Source: Intestinimonas massiliensis (ex Afouda et al. 2020) (GTDB taxonomy: Bacteria; Bacillota; Clostridia; Oscillospirales; Oscillospiraceae). Taken from it: a DNA stretch of 64,000 nucleotides. The DNA is taken from the NCBI RefSeq assembly GCF_900626285.1, contig NZ_LR131147.1, forward strand, positions 2,121,367-2,185,366. The letters are read 5' to 3'. Made by a program: the position numbers and the translations under genes. Within the stretch, counting starts at the first letter, position 1, and each line of letters starts with the position of its first letter. Below the pieces are notes generated by a model. That model searched no databases. It was not told the DNA's origin and saw only the letters and a program-made list of their open reading frames with translations. This document shows positions 17,077-25,050 of this stretch, piece after piece.

Positions 17077-19024
17077 CGTCTGTTTCCTCGTCCTCAGGCT
17101 GATCCGCTTCCGGCTGCTCCCTGGCCTCGGCCTCCACCGCCTGGTAGGAGGCGGGGGGCTGCACGGCGTCGGGGTTGGTGAACACCAGCTCAAAGTCGGC
17201 GGCGTCCATGTTCTCATACTTCAGCAGGTAGTCGGCCACAAAGTCCAGTTCCTTCCGCCGGGCGGTCAGGATCTGCTGACAGCGGGCGTAGGCGCTGTCG
17301 ATGAGGGACTTGATCTCCTCGTCGATAAGGGCGGCCACCTCTTCCGAGTAGTTCTTGGTCTGGGCCATGGACCGGCCGATGAACACCTCGTCATGGCCGG
17401 AGTCGAACACCACGTTGCCCAGCCGGTCGCTCATGCCGTAGCGGGTGACCATGTTCCGGGCAATGGAGCTGGCCTTCTGCAGGTCGCTGCCCGCACCGGT
17501 GGAGATGTCGCCCAGGGCCATCTGCTCGGCAGCCCGGCCGCCCAGGCAGACGGCGATGCGCTCGGTGAGCTGCCGCTTGGACTGGAAGGTCACGTCCTCC
17601 TGGGGCAGGGAGATGGTCATGCCGCCCGCCATGCCCCGGGGGATAATGGTGATCTGATGCACCGGGTCCTGGGTGTCCAGGTCGTGGATCACGATGGCGT
17701 GGCCCGCCTCGTGGTAGGCGGTGAGCTTCCGCTCCCGCTCGATGACCACCCGGCTCTTCTTCTCCGGACCGGCGATGACCTTGATGACGGCCTCGTTCAG
17801 GTCCTTCATGGCGATGAACCGGTGGTGCTGCCGGGCGGCCAGCAGGGCCGCCTCGTTCATCAGGTTCTCCAGATCGGCGCCGGTAAAGCCGCCGGTGCCC
17901 TTGGCCAGCTCCGCCAGGGACACGTCGTCCCCCAGGGGCTTGTTGCGGGCGTGGACCTTCAGAATGGCCTCCCGGCCCTTGATGTCGGGATAGCCCACGT
18001 ACACCTGCCGGTCGAACCGGCCGGGACGCAGCAGGGCGGGGTCCAGGATATCCTGCCGGTTGGTGGCCGCCATGACCACCACGCCCTCGTTGTTGCCGAA
18101 GCCGTCCATCTCAACCAGCAGCTGGTTCAGGGTCTGCTCCCGCTCGTCATGGCCACCGCCCAGGCCGGCGCCTCTCTGGCGGCCCACGGCGTCGATCTCG
18201 TCGATAAACACGATGGCAGGGGCGTTCTTCTTGGCCTGGTCGAACAGGTCCCGGACCCGGCTGGCGCCCACGCCCACATACAACTCCACAAAGTCGGAGC
18301 CGGAGATGGACAGGAAGTGGACCCCCGCCTCGCCGGCCACAGCCTTGGCCAGCAGGGTCTTGCCGGTGCCCGGAGGGCCCACCAGCAGCACGCCCTTGGG
18401 GATGCGGGCGCCCAGCTCCAGGTAGCGCTTGGGGTCCCGGAGGAACTCCACGATCTCCTGCAGCTCCTCCTTCTCCTCCTCGGCCCCGGCCACGTCGTCA
18501 AAGGTGACCTTCTTCTGCTCGTCGGCGCCGGTGCGGGTACGGGCCCGGCCAAACCGGGCGGTGCGGTCCACGCCGCCTCCTCCGCCACCGCCGCCGGCCT
18601 GCCGCAGGAACATGAAATACCACAGCAGGCCGAATACCACCAGAATGGCCACCCAGGGCAGGTAGGCCGTCACCCAATAGGGGGGCTCCCAGGCCTTGGG
18701 GTAGTCGTAGTCGGAGATGATCCCCAGCCGCTGCTGCTCCACGATGGTGTCGTTGAAGTCGTCATAGAACCACTGGGGGTTGCCCACGTCGTAGCGCACC
18801 GTGGCCTGACCGTCCACCGGCTCCTTCAGCCAGAGGGTCAGGGTCCCGTCATCCTGGAGGGACACCTGGGACACCTGCTGTTCCTCCAGCAGGCGGCGGA
18901 TCTGGCCGTAGGTGACCTCCTCCTGGCCGTCCAGCCCGCCCCGCAGGGCGAACATGGTGAGCACCAGGATCAGCGCGATGAGCAGGTAAAAGCCCACATC
19001 GCGTAAGCTTCCGTTTCGTTTCAA
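17069..19024 (-). CDS. ftsH: ATP-dependent zinc metalloprotease FtsH
   Basis: 651 residues. Membrane segments at ~9-27 and ~120-142 bracket an extracellular domain. A Gly-rich stretch leads to the AAA domain with Walker A GPPGTGKTLLAKAVAGEAG (~218), Walker B IVFIDEIDAVG (~270) and SRH (NRQDILDPALLRPGRFDR), then the protease site HEAGH (~440). It degrades misfolded membrane proteins and regulators. The C-terminal ~25 residues are acidic and Pro/Glu-rich. It is downstream of hpt, as in many Gram-positive bacteria. Confidence 0.97.
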   Translation of the reverse strand: MKRNGSLRDVGFYLLIALILVLTMFALRGGLDGQEEVTYGQIRRLLEEQQVSQVSLQDDGTLTLWLKEPVDGQATVRYDVGNPQWFYDDFNDTIVEQQRLGIISDYDYPKAWEPPYWVTAYLPWVAILVVFGLLWYFMFLRQAGGGGGGGGVDRTARFGRARTRTGADEQKKVTFDDVAGAEEEKEELQEIVEFLRDPKRYLELGARIPKGVLLVGPPGTGKTLLAKAVAGEAGVHFLSISGSDFVELYVGVGASRVRDLFDQAKKNAPAIVFIDEIDAVGRQRGAGLGGGHDEREQTLNQLLVEMDGFGNNEGVVVMAATNRQDILDPALLRPGRFDRQVYVGYPDIKGREAILKVHARNKPLGDDVSLAELAKGTGGFTGADLENLMNEAALLAARQHHRFIAMKDLNEAVIKVIAGPEKKSRVVIERERKLTAYHEAGHAIVIHDLDTQDPVHQITIIPRGMAGGMTISLPQEDVTFQSKRQLTERIAVCLGGRAAEQMALGDISTGAGSDLQKASSIARNMVTRYGMSDRLGNVVFDSGHDEVFIGRSMAQTKNYSEEVAALIDEEIKSLIDSAYARCQQILTARRKELDFVADYLLKYENMDAADFELVFTNPDAVQPPASYQAVEAEAREQPEADQPEDEETDDE

Positions 19025-19063
19025 AAAATGGCCACATCCTTTCCGGGCAAGATCTGCCGGTGA

Positions 19064-19615
19064 TTACCCGCCGTACACGGAGGGCTTGAGCACCCCGATA
19101 TAGGGCAGGTTGCGGTATTTTTCCGCGTAGTCCAGCCCGTAGCCCACCACGAAGTAGTCGGGGATGGAGAAGCCGGAGTAGCTGACCGTCACTTCCTTGG
19201 TGCGGCGGGAGGGCTTATCCAGCAGGGTGCACAGCCGCACGGAGGCGGGCTTCCTGGCCTGGAGCAGCTGGAGCAGATAGCTCAGGGTGTTGCCGCTGTC
19301 CAGAATGTCCTCCACTACGATCACGTCCTTGCCCTCGATGTGCTCGGACAGGTCCTTGATGATCTTCACCTGGCCGGAGCTGGAGGTGCCCGCCCCATAA
19401 GAGGACACCGCCATAAAGTCCACCGTGCAGGGCAGGGTGATCTGCCGCACCAGGTCGGCCATGAATACAAAGGAGCCCCGCAGCACGCTGACCAGCAGCG
19501 GCTCCTTCCCGGCGTAGTCCCGGTCGATCTCGGCGGCGATCTCCGCCACCCGGTTCTTCAGTTCCTCCTCGGAGAAGAGGACCCGCTCCACGTCCTTGTC
19601 CAGAATGTGTTCCAT
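19064..19615 (-). CDS. hpt: Hypoxanthine phosphoribosyltransferase
   Basis: 183 residues, start at 19615 after AGGAGA. Makes IMP/GMP from hypoxanthine or guanine and PRPP. The PRPP-binding motif is VIVVEDILDSGNTLSYLL (~97-114), the flexible-loop SSYGAGTSSSG is at ~74, and the C-terminal VGYGLDYAEKYRNLPYIG is typical. It sits between tilS and ftsH, the classic Firmicutes order. Confidence 0.96.
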   Translation of the reverse strand: MEHILDKDVERVLFSEEELKNRVAEIAAEIDRDYAGKEPLLVSVLRGSFVFMADLVRQITLPCTVDFMAVSSYGAGTSSSGQVKIIKDLSEHIEGKDVIVVEDILDSGNTLSYLLQLLQARKPASVRLCTLLDKPSRRTKEVTVSYSGFSIPDYFVVGYGLDYAEKYRNLPYIGVLKPSVYGG

Positions 19616-19626
19616 ACCTTGTCTCC

Positions 19627-20997
19627 TCACTCTTTTTTCCAAAAAATCAGTTCATAGGCGCTCTGCCCCGGCTGGGCCAGGCGGCTCTTGTCCGGGCCGA
19701 AGCCCGCCACCGCCAGCACCCCCCGGCCGTCGGCCAGGATGGGTACCCGTTCCCGTTCCCGGCGGGGCACTTTTTCGTCGATGAACAATTTTTTTACGGT
19801 CTTGGTCCCGCCCCGGCGGGGCAGGGCGATTTCATCCCCGGTCTGCCGGGGACGGAGCACCAGCGGCTCCTCCAGGCCCGCCCGGGCCAGGTAGAAGGCC
19901 CCGGGGACCTCTTCGCCCGCAGGCGGACAGTCTGCCGCCCGGCAGCTGCACCGCCAGGGCGTCCCCTCCGGCGCCGTCTCCCCCTCCAGGTTCAGGGGGG
20001 TGGGGACGAAGGGGGGCAGGGGGTCGGACTGGGTGGTGAACAGCAGGTCCTTGTACACCCGCTGCACCAGCCGCCCATTGGGCAGGAAGGCCACTGCCGA
20101 CGGGTCATCCCCCGTTGCCAGGTCCACAATGGCCTTCAGATGGGCGGCGGAGCAGTCGGTGTTGCCGTCCCCCATCATCTCCAGCATCCGCCGGGCCGCC
20201 CGGGGGGCGATGGCGGCGGGGAGCTGGGCGATATACTTTGCCTCGATCACCAGGTCGTCCTCCGCCCAGCGGGCGTGGGAACAGGCCGCGGCGGCCTGGG
20301 CGTTCATATAGTCGTTGTCGGCCCGGAGATACCCCATGGTCTCCGCCGCGCTCTCGGTGAGCCGGGGGTTGAGCTGCCGCAGCACCGGCACCACCTGATG
20401 GCGGATGCGGTTGCGGGCGTAGCTGTCGTCGGAATTGGTGCAGTCCTCCACATGGCCCAGCCCGTGTTCGGCCAGATAGGCCTCGATGGCCGCCCGGGAG
20501 GTGGTGAGCAGAGGCCGGACGACCGCGCCCCGCCGGGGCGGGATGCCTGCCAGGCCGTGGAGCCCGGCCCCCCGCACCAGGTGGAGCAGCAGGGTCTCCA
20601 GATTGTCGTCGGCGTTGTGGGCGGTGGCGATGCGGTCACAGCCCAGCTGTTCCGCCGTCCGGCGGAGGAACTCATACCGCAGCTGGCGGCCGGTCTCCTC
20701 CACTCCCAGGCCAAGGCGCTCCGCCTCGCCGTACACGTCCCCCCGCTCCACCACGCAGGGGATGTTCCGCTCCTTGCAGAAATGTTCCACAAAGGCGGCG
20801 TCGGAATCGGCGGCCTCGCCCCGCATCCCGTGGTGGTAGTGGGCGGCGGCCACGGTGAAGCCCCCCTCCGCCGACAGGCTGTGGAGCAGGTGGAGCAGGC
20901 AGATGGAATCCGCCCCGCCGGACACGGCGCACAGCACCCTGCCGCCCCGGGGGAGCATATCGTATTCCGTTGTCAGGGCTCTGACGGTCTCCAGCAT
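19627..20997 (-). CDS. tilS: tRNA(Ile)-lysidine synthetase
   Basis: 456 residues. The PP-loop motif AVSGGADSICLLHLL at ~24-38 binds ATP; the enzyme adds lysine to C34 of tRNA-Ile(CAU) so that it reads AUA. TilS insertion (~230-300) and C-terminal (~370-456, VKKLFIDEKVPRRERERVPI) domains are both present, so it is full length. It ends 12 bases before the hpt start and follows dnaB by 9 bases. Confidence 0.95.
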   Translation of the reverse strand: MLETVRALTTEYDMLPRGGRVLCAVSGGADSICLLHLLHSLSAEGGFTVAAAHYHHGMRGEAADSDAAFVEHFCKERNIPCVVERGDVYGEAERLGLGVEETGRQLRYEFLRRTAEQLGCDRIATAHNADDNLETLLLHLVRGAGLHGLAGIPPRRGAVVRPLLTTSRAAIEAYLAEHGLGHVEDCTNSDDSYARNRIRHQVVPVLRQLNPRLTESAAETMGYLRADNDYMNAQAAAACSHARWAEDDLVIEAKYIAQLPAAIAPRAARRMLEMMGDGNTDCSAAHLKAIVDLATGDDPSAVAFLPNGRLVQRVYKDLLFTTQSDPLPPFVPTPLNLEGETAPEGTPWRCSCRAADCPPAGEEVPGAFYLARAGLEEPLVLRPRQTGDEIALPRRGGTKTVKKLFIDEKVPRRERERVPILADGRGVLAVAGFGPDKSRLAQPGQSAYELIFWKKE

Positions 20998-21006
20998 AGG
21001 TTCTCC

Positions 21007-22359
21007 TTAATACTCACTGTGTCTCCGGTCGATGGAGGAGAAGGTGGTGTACTCGGGCAGCCACTGCAGCTCCACCGTCCGGGTCTCGCCGTGGCGGTTT
21101 TTGGCGATGATGCACTCGGCCAGGTTGTGGTTCTCGCTGTCCTCATTATAATAGTCGTCCCGGTAGAGGAACATGACGATATCGGCATCCTGCTCGATGG
21201 CGCCCGATTCACGCAGGTCGGACAGCATGGGCCGCTTGTCCGACCGGCTCTCGGGACCACGGGACAGCTGGGACAGACAGACCACCGGCACGTTCAGGTC
21301 CTTGGCCATGATCTTCAGGGCCCGGGAGATGTCGGACACGATCTGCTGCCGGTTGTCGCCGCTGCGCTGGGGGCCGCCGGCGGAGGTCATCAGCTGCAGG
21401 TAGTCGATGACCACCAGCCCCAGGTTGTCCACCCGGCGGCACTTGGCGTTCATGTCGGCCACGCTGAGAGACGGGTTGTCGTCGATCAGGATCTGGGTCT
21501 GGTTCAGGGCGGCGGAGGCGGCGGCGATCTTGGTCCAGTCCTCCTCCCCCAGGTTGCCGGTGACCAACTTTTTGTTGTCCACAAAGGATTCGCTGGAGAT
21601 GAGGCGCATGGCCAGCTGCTCCCGGCTCATTTCCAGGGAAAAGAACACCACCGTTTTGCCGGAGAATTTACCGGCGTGGAGCAGCAGGTTGAGGGCGAAG
21701 GAGGTCTTGCCCATGCCGGGCCGGGCGGCCAGTAGGATCAGGTCGGACTTGTTCAGGCCGGAGATGGCAGCGTCCACGTCGGGCAGGCCGGTACTCAGGC
21801 CGGGTACCGCCTGGCCGCTGGCGGCCAGCTCGTTCAGCCGCTCATAGACGTTCAGGATCACGCTGGAGATGTGGGTCAGGCCCTGGGCGGCCCGCCCCTG
21901 CCGGATGGCGTAGATCCGCTGCTCGGCGATGTCCAGCACCGTCTGGGCGGTGTCCGCCCCTCCCTGCACCAGGGCGGTCAGCTCCCCCGCCGTCTCGGCA
22001 ATGCGCCGCAGCAGGGCTTTGTCCTTAACAATGGTGACATATTCCTTCACATTGGCTGCCGTGGGGGTGATCTCCATCAGCTGCAGGATGTAGTTCCGGG
22101 ACGTGTTCTCGTCGTACACCCCGTTCTGCTTCATGTGATCCAGCACCGTCACCGGGTCGATGGTGAGGGAAAAGTTGAACATGGAATAGATGGTCTCGTA
22201 GATCTCCCGGTTGGTGCGCAGGTAGAAGTCATCCGGCTTCAGTTCCTCGATGACCTCGGGCACACACCGGGCGTCAATGAGCATGGAGCCCAGCACGCTC
22301 TGCTCGGCCTCCACGCTGTGGGGCATCTGCCGCAGCAGCAGCTCCTCTTCCGTTGCCAT
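21007..22359 (-). CDS. dnaB: Replicative DNA helicase DnaB (DnaC in Bacillus nomenclature)
   Basis: 450 residues. The ATG at 22359 is preferred over the GTG nine bases upstream because GGAGGTGG is spaced correctly for it. N-terminal domain HSVEAEQSVLGSMLIDARCV (~13-32), then the RecA-like domain with Walker A ARPGMGKTSFALN (~205), Walker B LVVIDYLQLMTSAGG (~310) and LSQLSR. It unwinds DNA at the fork; loading is expected to depend on the DnaD/DnaI-like pair at 0.4-2.4 kb. Confidence 0.97.
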   Translation of the reverse strand: MATEEELLLRQMPHSVEAEQSVLGSMLIDARCVPEVIEELKPDDFYLRTNREIYETIYSMFNFSLTIDPVTVLDHMKQNGVYDENTSRNYILQLMEITPTAANVKEYVTIVKDKALLRRIAETAGELTALVQGGADTAQTVLDIAEQRIYAIRQGRAAQGLTHISSVILNVYERLNELAASGQAVPGLSTGLPDVDAAISGLNKSDLILLAARPGMGKTSFALNLLLHAGKFSGKTVVFFSLEMSREQLAMRLISSESFVDNKKLVTGNLGEEDWTKIAAASAALNQTQILIDDNPSLSVADMNAKCRRVDNLGLVVIDYLQLMTSAGGPQRSGDNRQQIVSDISRALKIMAKDLNVPVVCLSQLSRGPESRSDKRPMLSDLRESGAIEQDADIVMFLYRDDYYNEDSENHNLAECIIAKNRHGETRTVELQWLPEYTTFSSIDRRHSEY

Positions 22360-22413
22360 ACGCTCCACCTCCCTGGTGTGCGGGCCGATGGGGACATCGG
22401 CCCCTGCATGCTT

Positions 22414-22860
22414 TTACTGTTCGGCCACGACCACCTTCAGGGTGCCGGTGACCTCGTAGCCCAGCTTCACCTTCAGCTCGTAGGTGCCGAAGGCCTTGAT
22501 GGGCTCGTCCTGGACGATCTTGGTCTTCTGGATGTTGATGCCGTGCTGGGCGTTCAGGGCATCGGCGATCTCCTTGGAGGTGACGGCGCCGAACAGACGG
22601 CCCCCGTTGCCCCCCTTGGCCACTACCTTCACGCTCAGCTCCTTCAGCTTGGCGGCGGTGGCCTCGGCCTCCGCCTTCTCGGCGGCCTCCTGGGCCTTCT
22701 TGGCCTTCTCCTGCATCTTCATGGTGTTGATGTTCTCAGCGGTGGCCGGCACAGCCAGCTTGCGGGGCAGAAGGAAATTGCGGGCATAGCCGTCGCTGGC
22801 CTCGATGAGCTGGCCCTTCTTGCCCTGGCCCTTCACGTCCTGCTGTAAAATCACTTTCAT
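22414..22860 (-). CDS. rplI: 50S ribosomal protein L9
   Basis: 148 residues. The N-terminal signature KVILQQDVKGQGKKGQLIEA and GYARNFLLPRKLAVPAT define L9; a long Ala/Lys/Glu helix (~45-75) connects to the C-terminal domain. Full length. Between gdpP and dnaB, the standard order. Confidence 0.98.
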   Translation of the reverse strand: MKVILQQDVKGQGKKGQLIEASDGYARNFLLPRKLAVPATAENINTMKMQEKAKKAQEAAEKAEAEATAAKLKELSVKVVAKGGNGGRLFGAVTSKEIADALNAQHGINIQKTKIVQDEPIKAFGTYELKVKLGYEVTGTLKVVVAEQ

Positions 22861-22887
22861 GGTTATTCGATCCTTTCTTTGGGTTGG

Positions 22888-24882
22888 TTAGTCATTTTCA
22901 AGATATTGGTCAATGGCCTGGAGCAGCATCCGGGTCACCTCGTCCACAGTCTTGCCGGACACCTGGGCCCCGGCGGTGGCGGCGTTGCCGCCGCCCCCCA
23001 GCTTCTCCAGCACCACCTGGACGTTCACGTCTCCCATGCTGCGGGCGGACAGGATCACCCGGCCCTCGGCGTCGGGAAACAGCACGAAGGAGGTGTCGAT
23101 GCCCGAGATGTTCAGCAGCTCGTCGGCGGCCTGGGCGGCGGTGATGCGCCCCACGGTGTGGTCCACCCGGGCGACGGCGATGCCCGCCTTGTACATCTTG
23201 GCGTTCTGGATGATGTCGTACTTGGCGATGGTGCCCTCCAGGTCGTTCTGGAACAGCTTCTTCACGTCGCCGGTGTCGGCACCGCTTCTCCGCAGGAAGG
23301 CCGCCGCCTCAAAGGTGCGGCTGCCGGTGCGCATGGTGAACTGCTTGGTGTCCAGGGTAATGCCCGCCAGCAGGGCCTCCGCCTCGATCTTCAGCAGGTC
23401 CGCCGGCTCCAGCAGGTACTGCAGCAGCTCGGTGACCAGCTCGCTGGCGGAGGAGGCATAGGGCTCGTGGAAGTTGAGGGCGGCGTCGGCGATATAGGAG
23501 GACGCCCGGCGGTGGTGGTCGATGACCGCCACCTTGTGGACCGCCTCCAGCAGGTCCTGGCTCACCACCTGCTCCGGCCGGTTGGTGTCCACCACCACCA
23601 GCAGGCAGTTGGCGTCGGCCAGCAGGATGGCGTCCTGGGGGGAGACGAACACGTCCTTGTACTCGGGCACCTGGGCCAGCCGGTCGCACATCTCGCTGGC
23701 CGGGTTCACCCCCGGCTCCCGCACGATGTGGACGGGGGCGCCCTTCTTCCGGGCCATGGCGCACACACCGGAGGCGGCGCCGATGCAGTCCAGGTCGGGG
23801 TACTTGTGGCCCATGACAAACACCGTGGAGGCAGAGGCCATCAGCTCGCCCAGGGCGTTGGCCATCACCCGGCTCTTCACTTTGGTGCGTTTCTCCAGCT
23901 CCTTGGTGCGGCCGCCGAAGAACTCGAAGTTGAACTTGTTCTTCACCACCACCTGGTCGCCGCCCCGGCTCAGGGCCATCTCCACCGACAGGGCGGCGAA
24001 CTGGAACAGCTCGCCCAGGCTGTCGGCGTCCTTGCCGATGCCGATGGACAGGGTGGCCTGGATGCCGGAGGGGCTGGTCACCTGCCGGACGCTGTCCAGC
24101 ACGGCGTACTTGCCCTCCTGGAACTGGGCCAGGAATTTTTCCTCAAACACGAACAGGTAACGGTCCCGCTCGTACCGGATGAACACGCCCTGAGCGGGGG
24201 CCACCCACTGAGCAAGCCTCTCGTCGATCTCACTGCGCATGGCGGATTTGGCGTTGTCGGTGGCGCCCTTCATCAGTTCCTCGTAGTTGTCCACCGTCAG
24301 GATGGCAACCACCGGGCGGCTGGAGTAGAACTCATCCCGCACCTGGGCAAAATCGGTGACGTCCACCCAGTAGGTGGTGGCCAGGTAGCCCCGGGCACCC
24401 TGCTCCTCCGTGCGGACCAGGTGGCCGTACACCAGGAACCGCCGGTCCCCGATGCGCACCTCGGTGGGGCACTCGGTCTTGCCCTCCATCAGCCAGCGGG
24501 AGGAGAAGTCGGGCACCGCCGCGGTGATCTTGGTGTCAAACAGGTGGTCCCGCTCCCCGGTGATCTGGAGAAAGCGGTCGTTGGACCAGATCACCTCGTC
24601 GTTCTCCGGCCGGAAGATCACCATGGGCAGCGGGGCATTGACCATGGTGTCCTTGGTGGCTGAATCCATGTTGCAGGTGACGTTCTCAATGTATTTCAGG
24701 ATTTCCTTCTGGCGCACCGCGCTGCTGCGGCGGAAGTACAGGTAGAGGATAAAGACCACCGTCAGCTGGATCACCGCCACCGGAATGGAGAACAGGGCGG
24801 TCACCACGGCAAACAGGATCAAAAACACAAAATACAGTCGAAAACTGGGCTCTACCAGGTGAGATAGTTTATTTTTCCGCAT
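22888..24882 (-). CDS. gdpP: Cyclic-di-AMP phosphodiesterase GdpP
   Basis: 664 residues, start at 24882 after GGGAGGTG. Two membrane segments (~12-55), a PAS-like domain (~70-160), a degenerate GGDEF domain (~170-300), then the DHH/DHHA1 phosphodiesterase with GHKYPDLDCIGAASG (~358), the Asp in DTNRPE (~435) and VIDHHRRA (~460). Hydrolyses the second messenger c-di-AMP, which controls potassium and cell-wall homeostasis. Confidence 0.95.
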   Translation of the reverse strand: MRKNKLSHLVEPSFRLYFVFLILFAVVTALFSIPVAVIQLTVVFILYLYFRRSSAVRQKEILKYIENVTCNMDSATKDTMVNAPLPMVIFRPENDEVIWSNDRFLQITGERDHLFDTKITAAVPDFSSRWLMEGKTECPTEVRIGDRRFLVYGHLVRTEEQGARGYLATTYWVDVTDFAQVRDEFYSSRPVVAILTVDNYEELMKGATDNAKSAMRSEIDERLAQWVAPAQGVFIRYERDRYLFVFEEKFLAQFQEGKYAVLDSVRQVTSPSGIQATLSIGIGKDADSLGELFQFAALSVEMALSRGGDQVVVKNKFNFEFFGGRTKELEKRTKVKSRVMANALGELMASASTVFVMGHKYPDLDCIGAASGVCAMARKKGAPVHIVREPGVNPASEMCDRLAQVPEYKDVFVSPQDAILLADANCLLVVVDTNRPEQVVSQDLLEAVHKVAVIDHHRRASSYIADAALNFHEPYASSASELVTELLQYLLEPADLLKIEAEALLAGITLDTKQFTMRTGSRTFEAAAFLRRSGADTGDVKKLFQNDLEGTIAKYDIIQNAKMYKAGIAVARVDHTVGRITAAQAADELLNISGIDTSFVLFPDAEGRVILSARSMGDVNVQVVLEKLGGGGNAATAGAQVSGKTVDEVTRMLLQAIDQYLEND

Positions 24883-24932
24883 GAGACACCTCCCGGCGGC
24901 AGATTGCATAGCGACCCATAATAAGAGATATT

Positions 24933-24961
24933 ATTATATCAAAGAACCCGTCCGAATACAA
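24933..24961 (-). promoter_or_regulatory. Sigma-A promoter of the gdpP-rplI-dnaB cluster
   Basis: On the minus strand TTGTAT (24961-24956), 17 bases, TATAAT (24938-24933). Confidence 0.7.
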
Positions 24962-25002
24962 GGGGCGTCTGTGCCGCCGGAGGCCTGTGTCTCCAAAGCC
25001 AC

Positions 25003-25039
25003 AAAAGAGGACGCCGTGAGTAGTCACGGCGTCCTCTTT
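25003..25039 (-). terminator. Terminator after ileS
   Basis: A 14-bp stem (agaggacgccgtga with tcacggcgtcctct) followed on the minus strand by a short T-run (TTTT). Confidence 0.8.
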
Positions 25040-25050
25040 GCTTATATGGT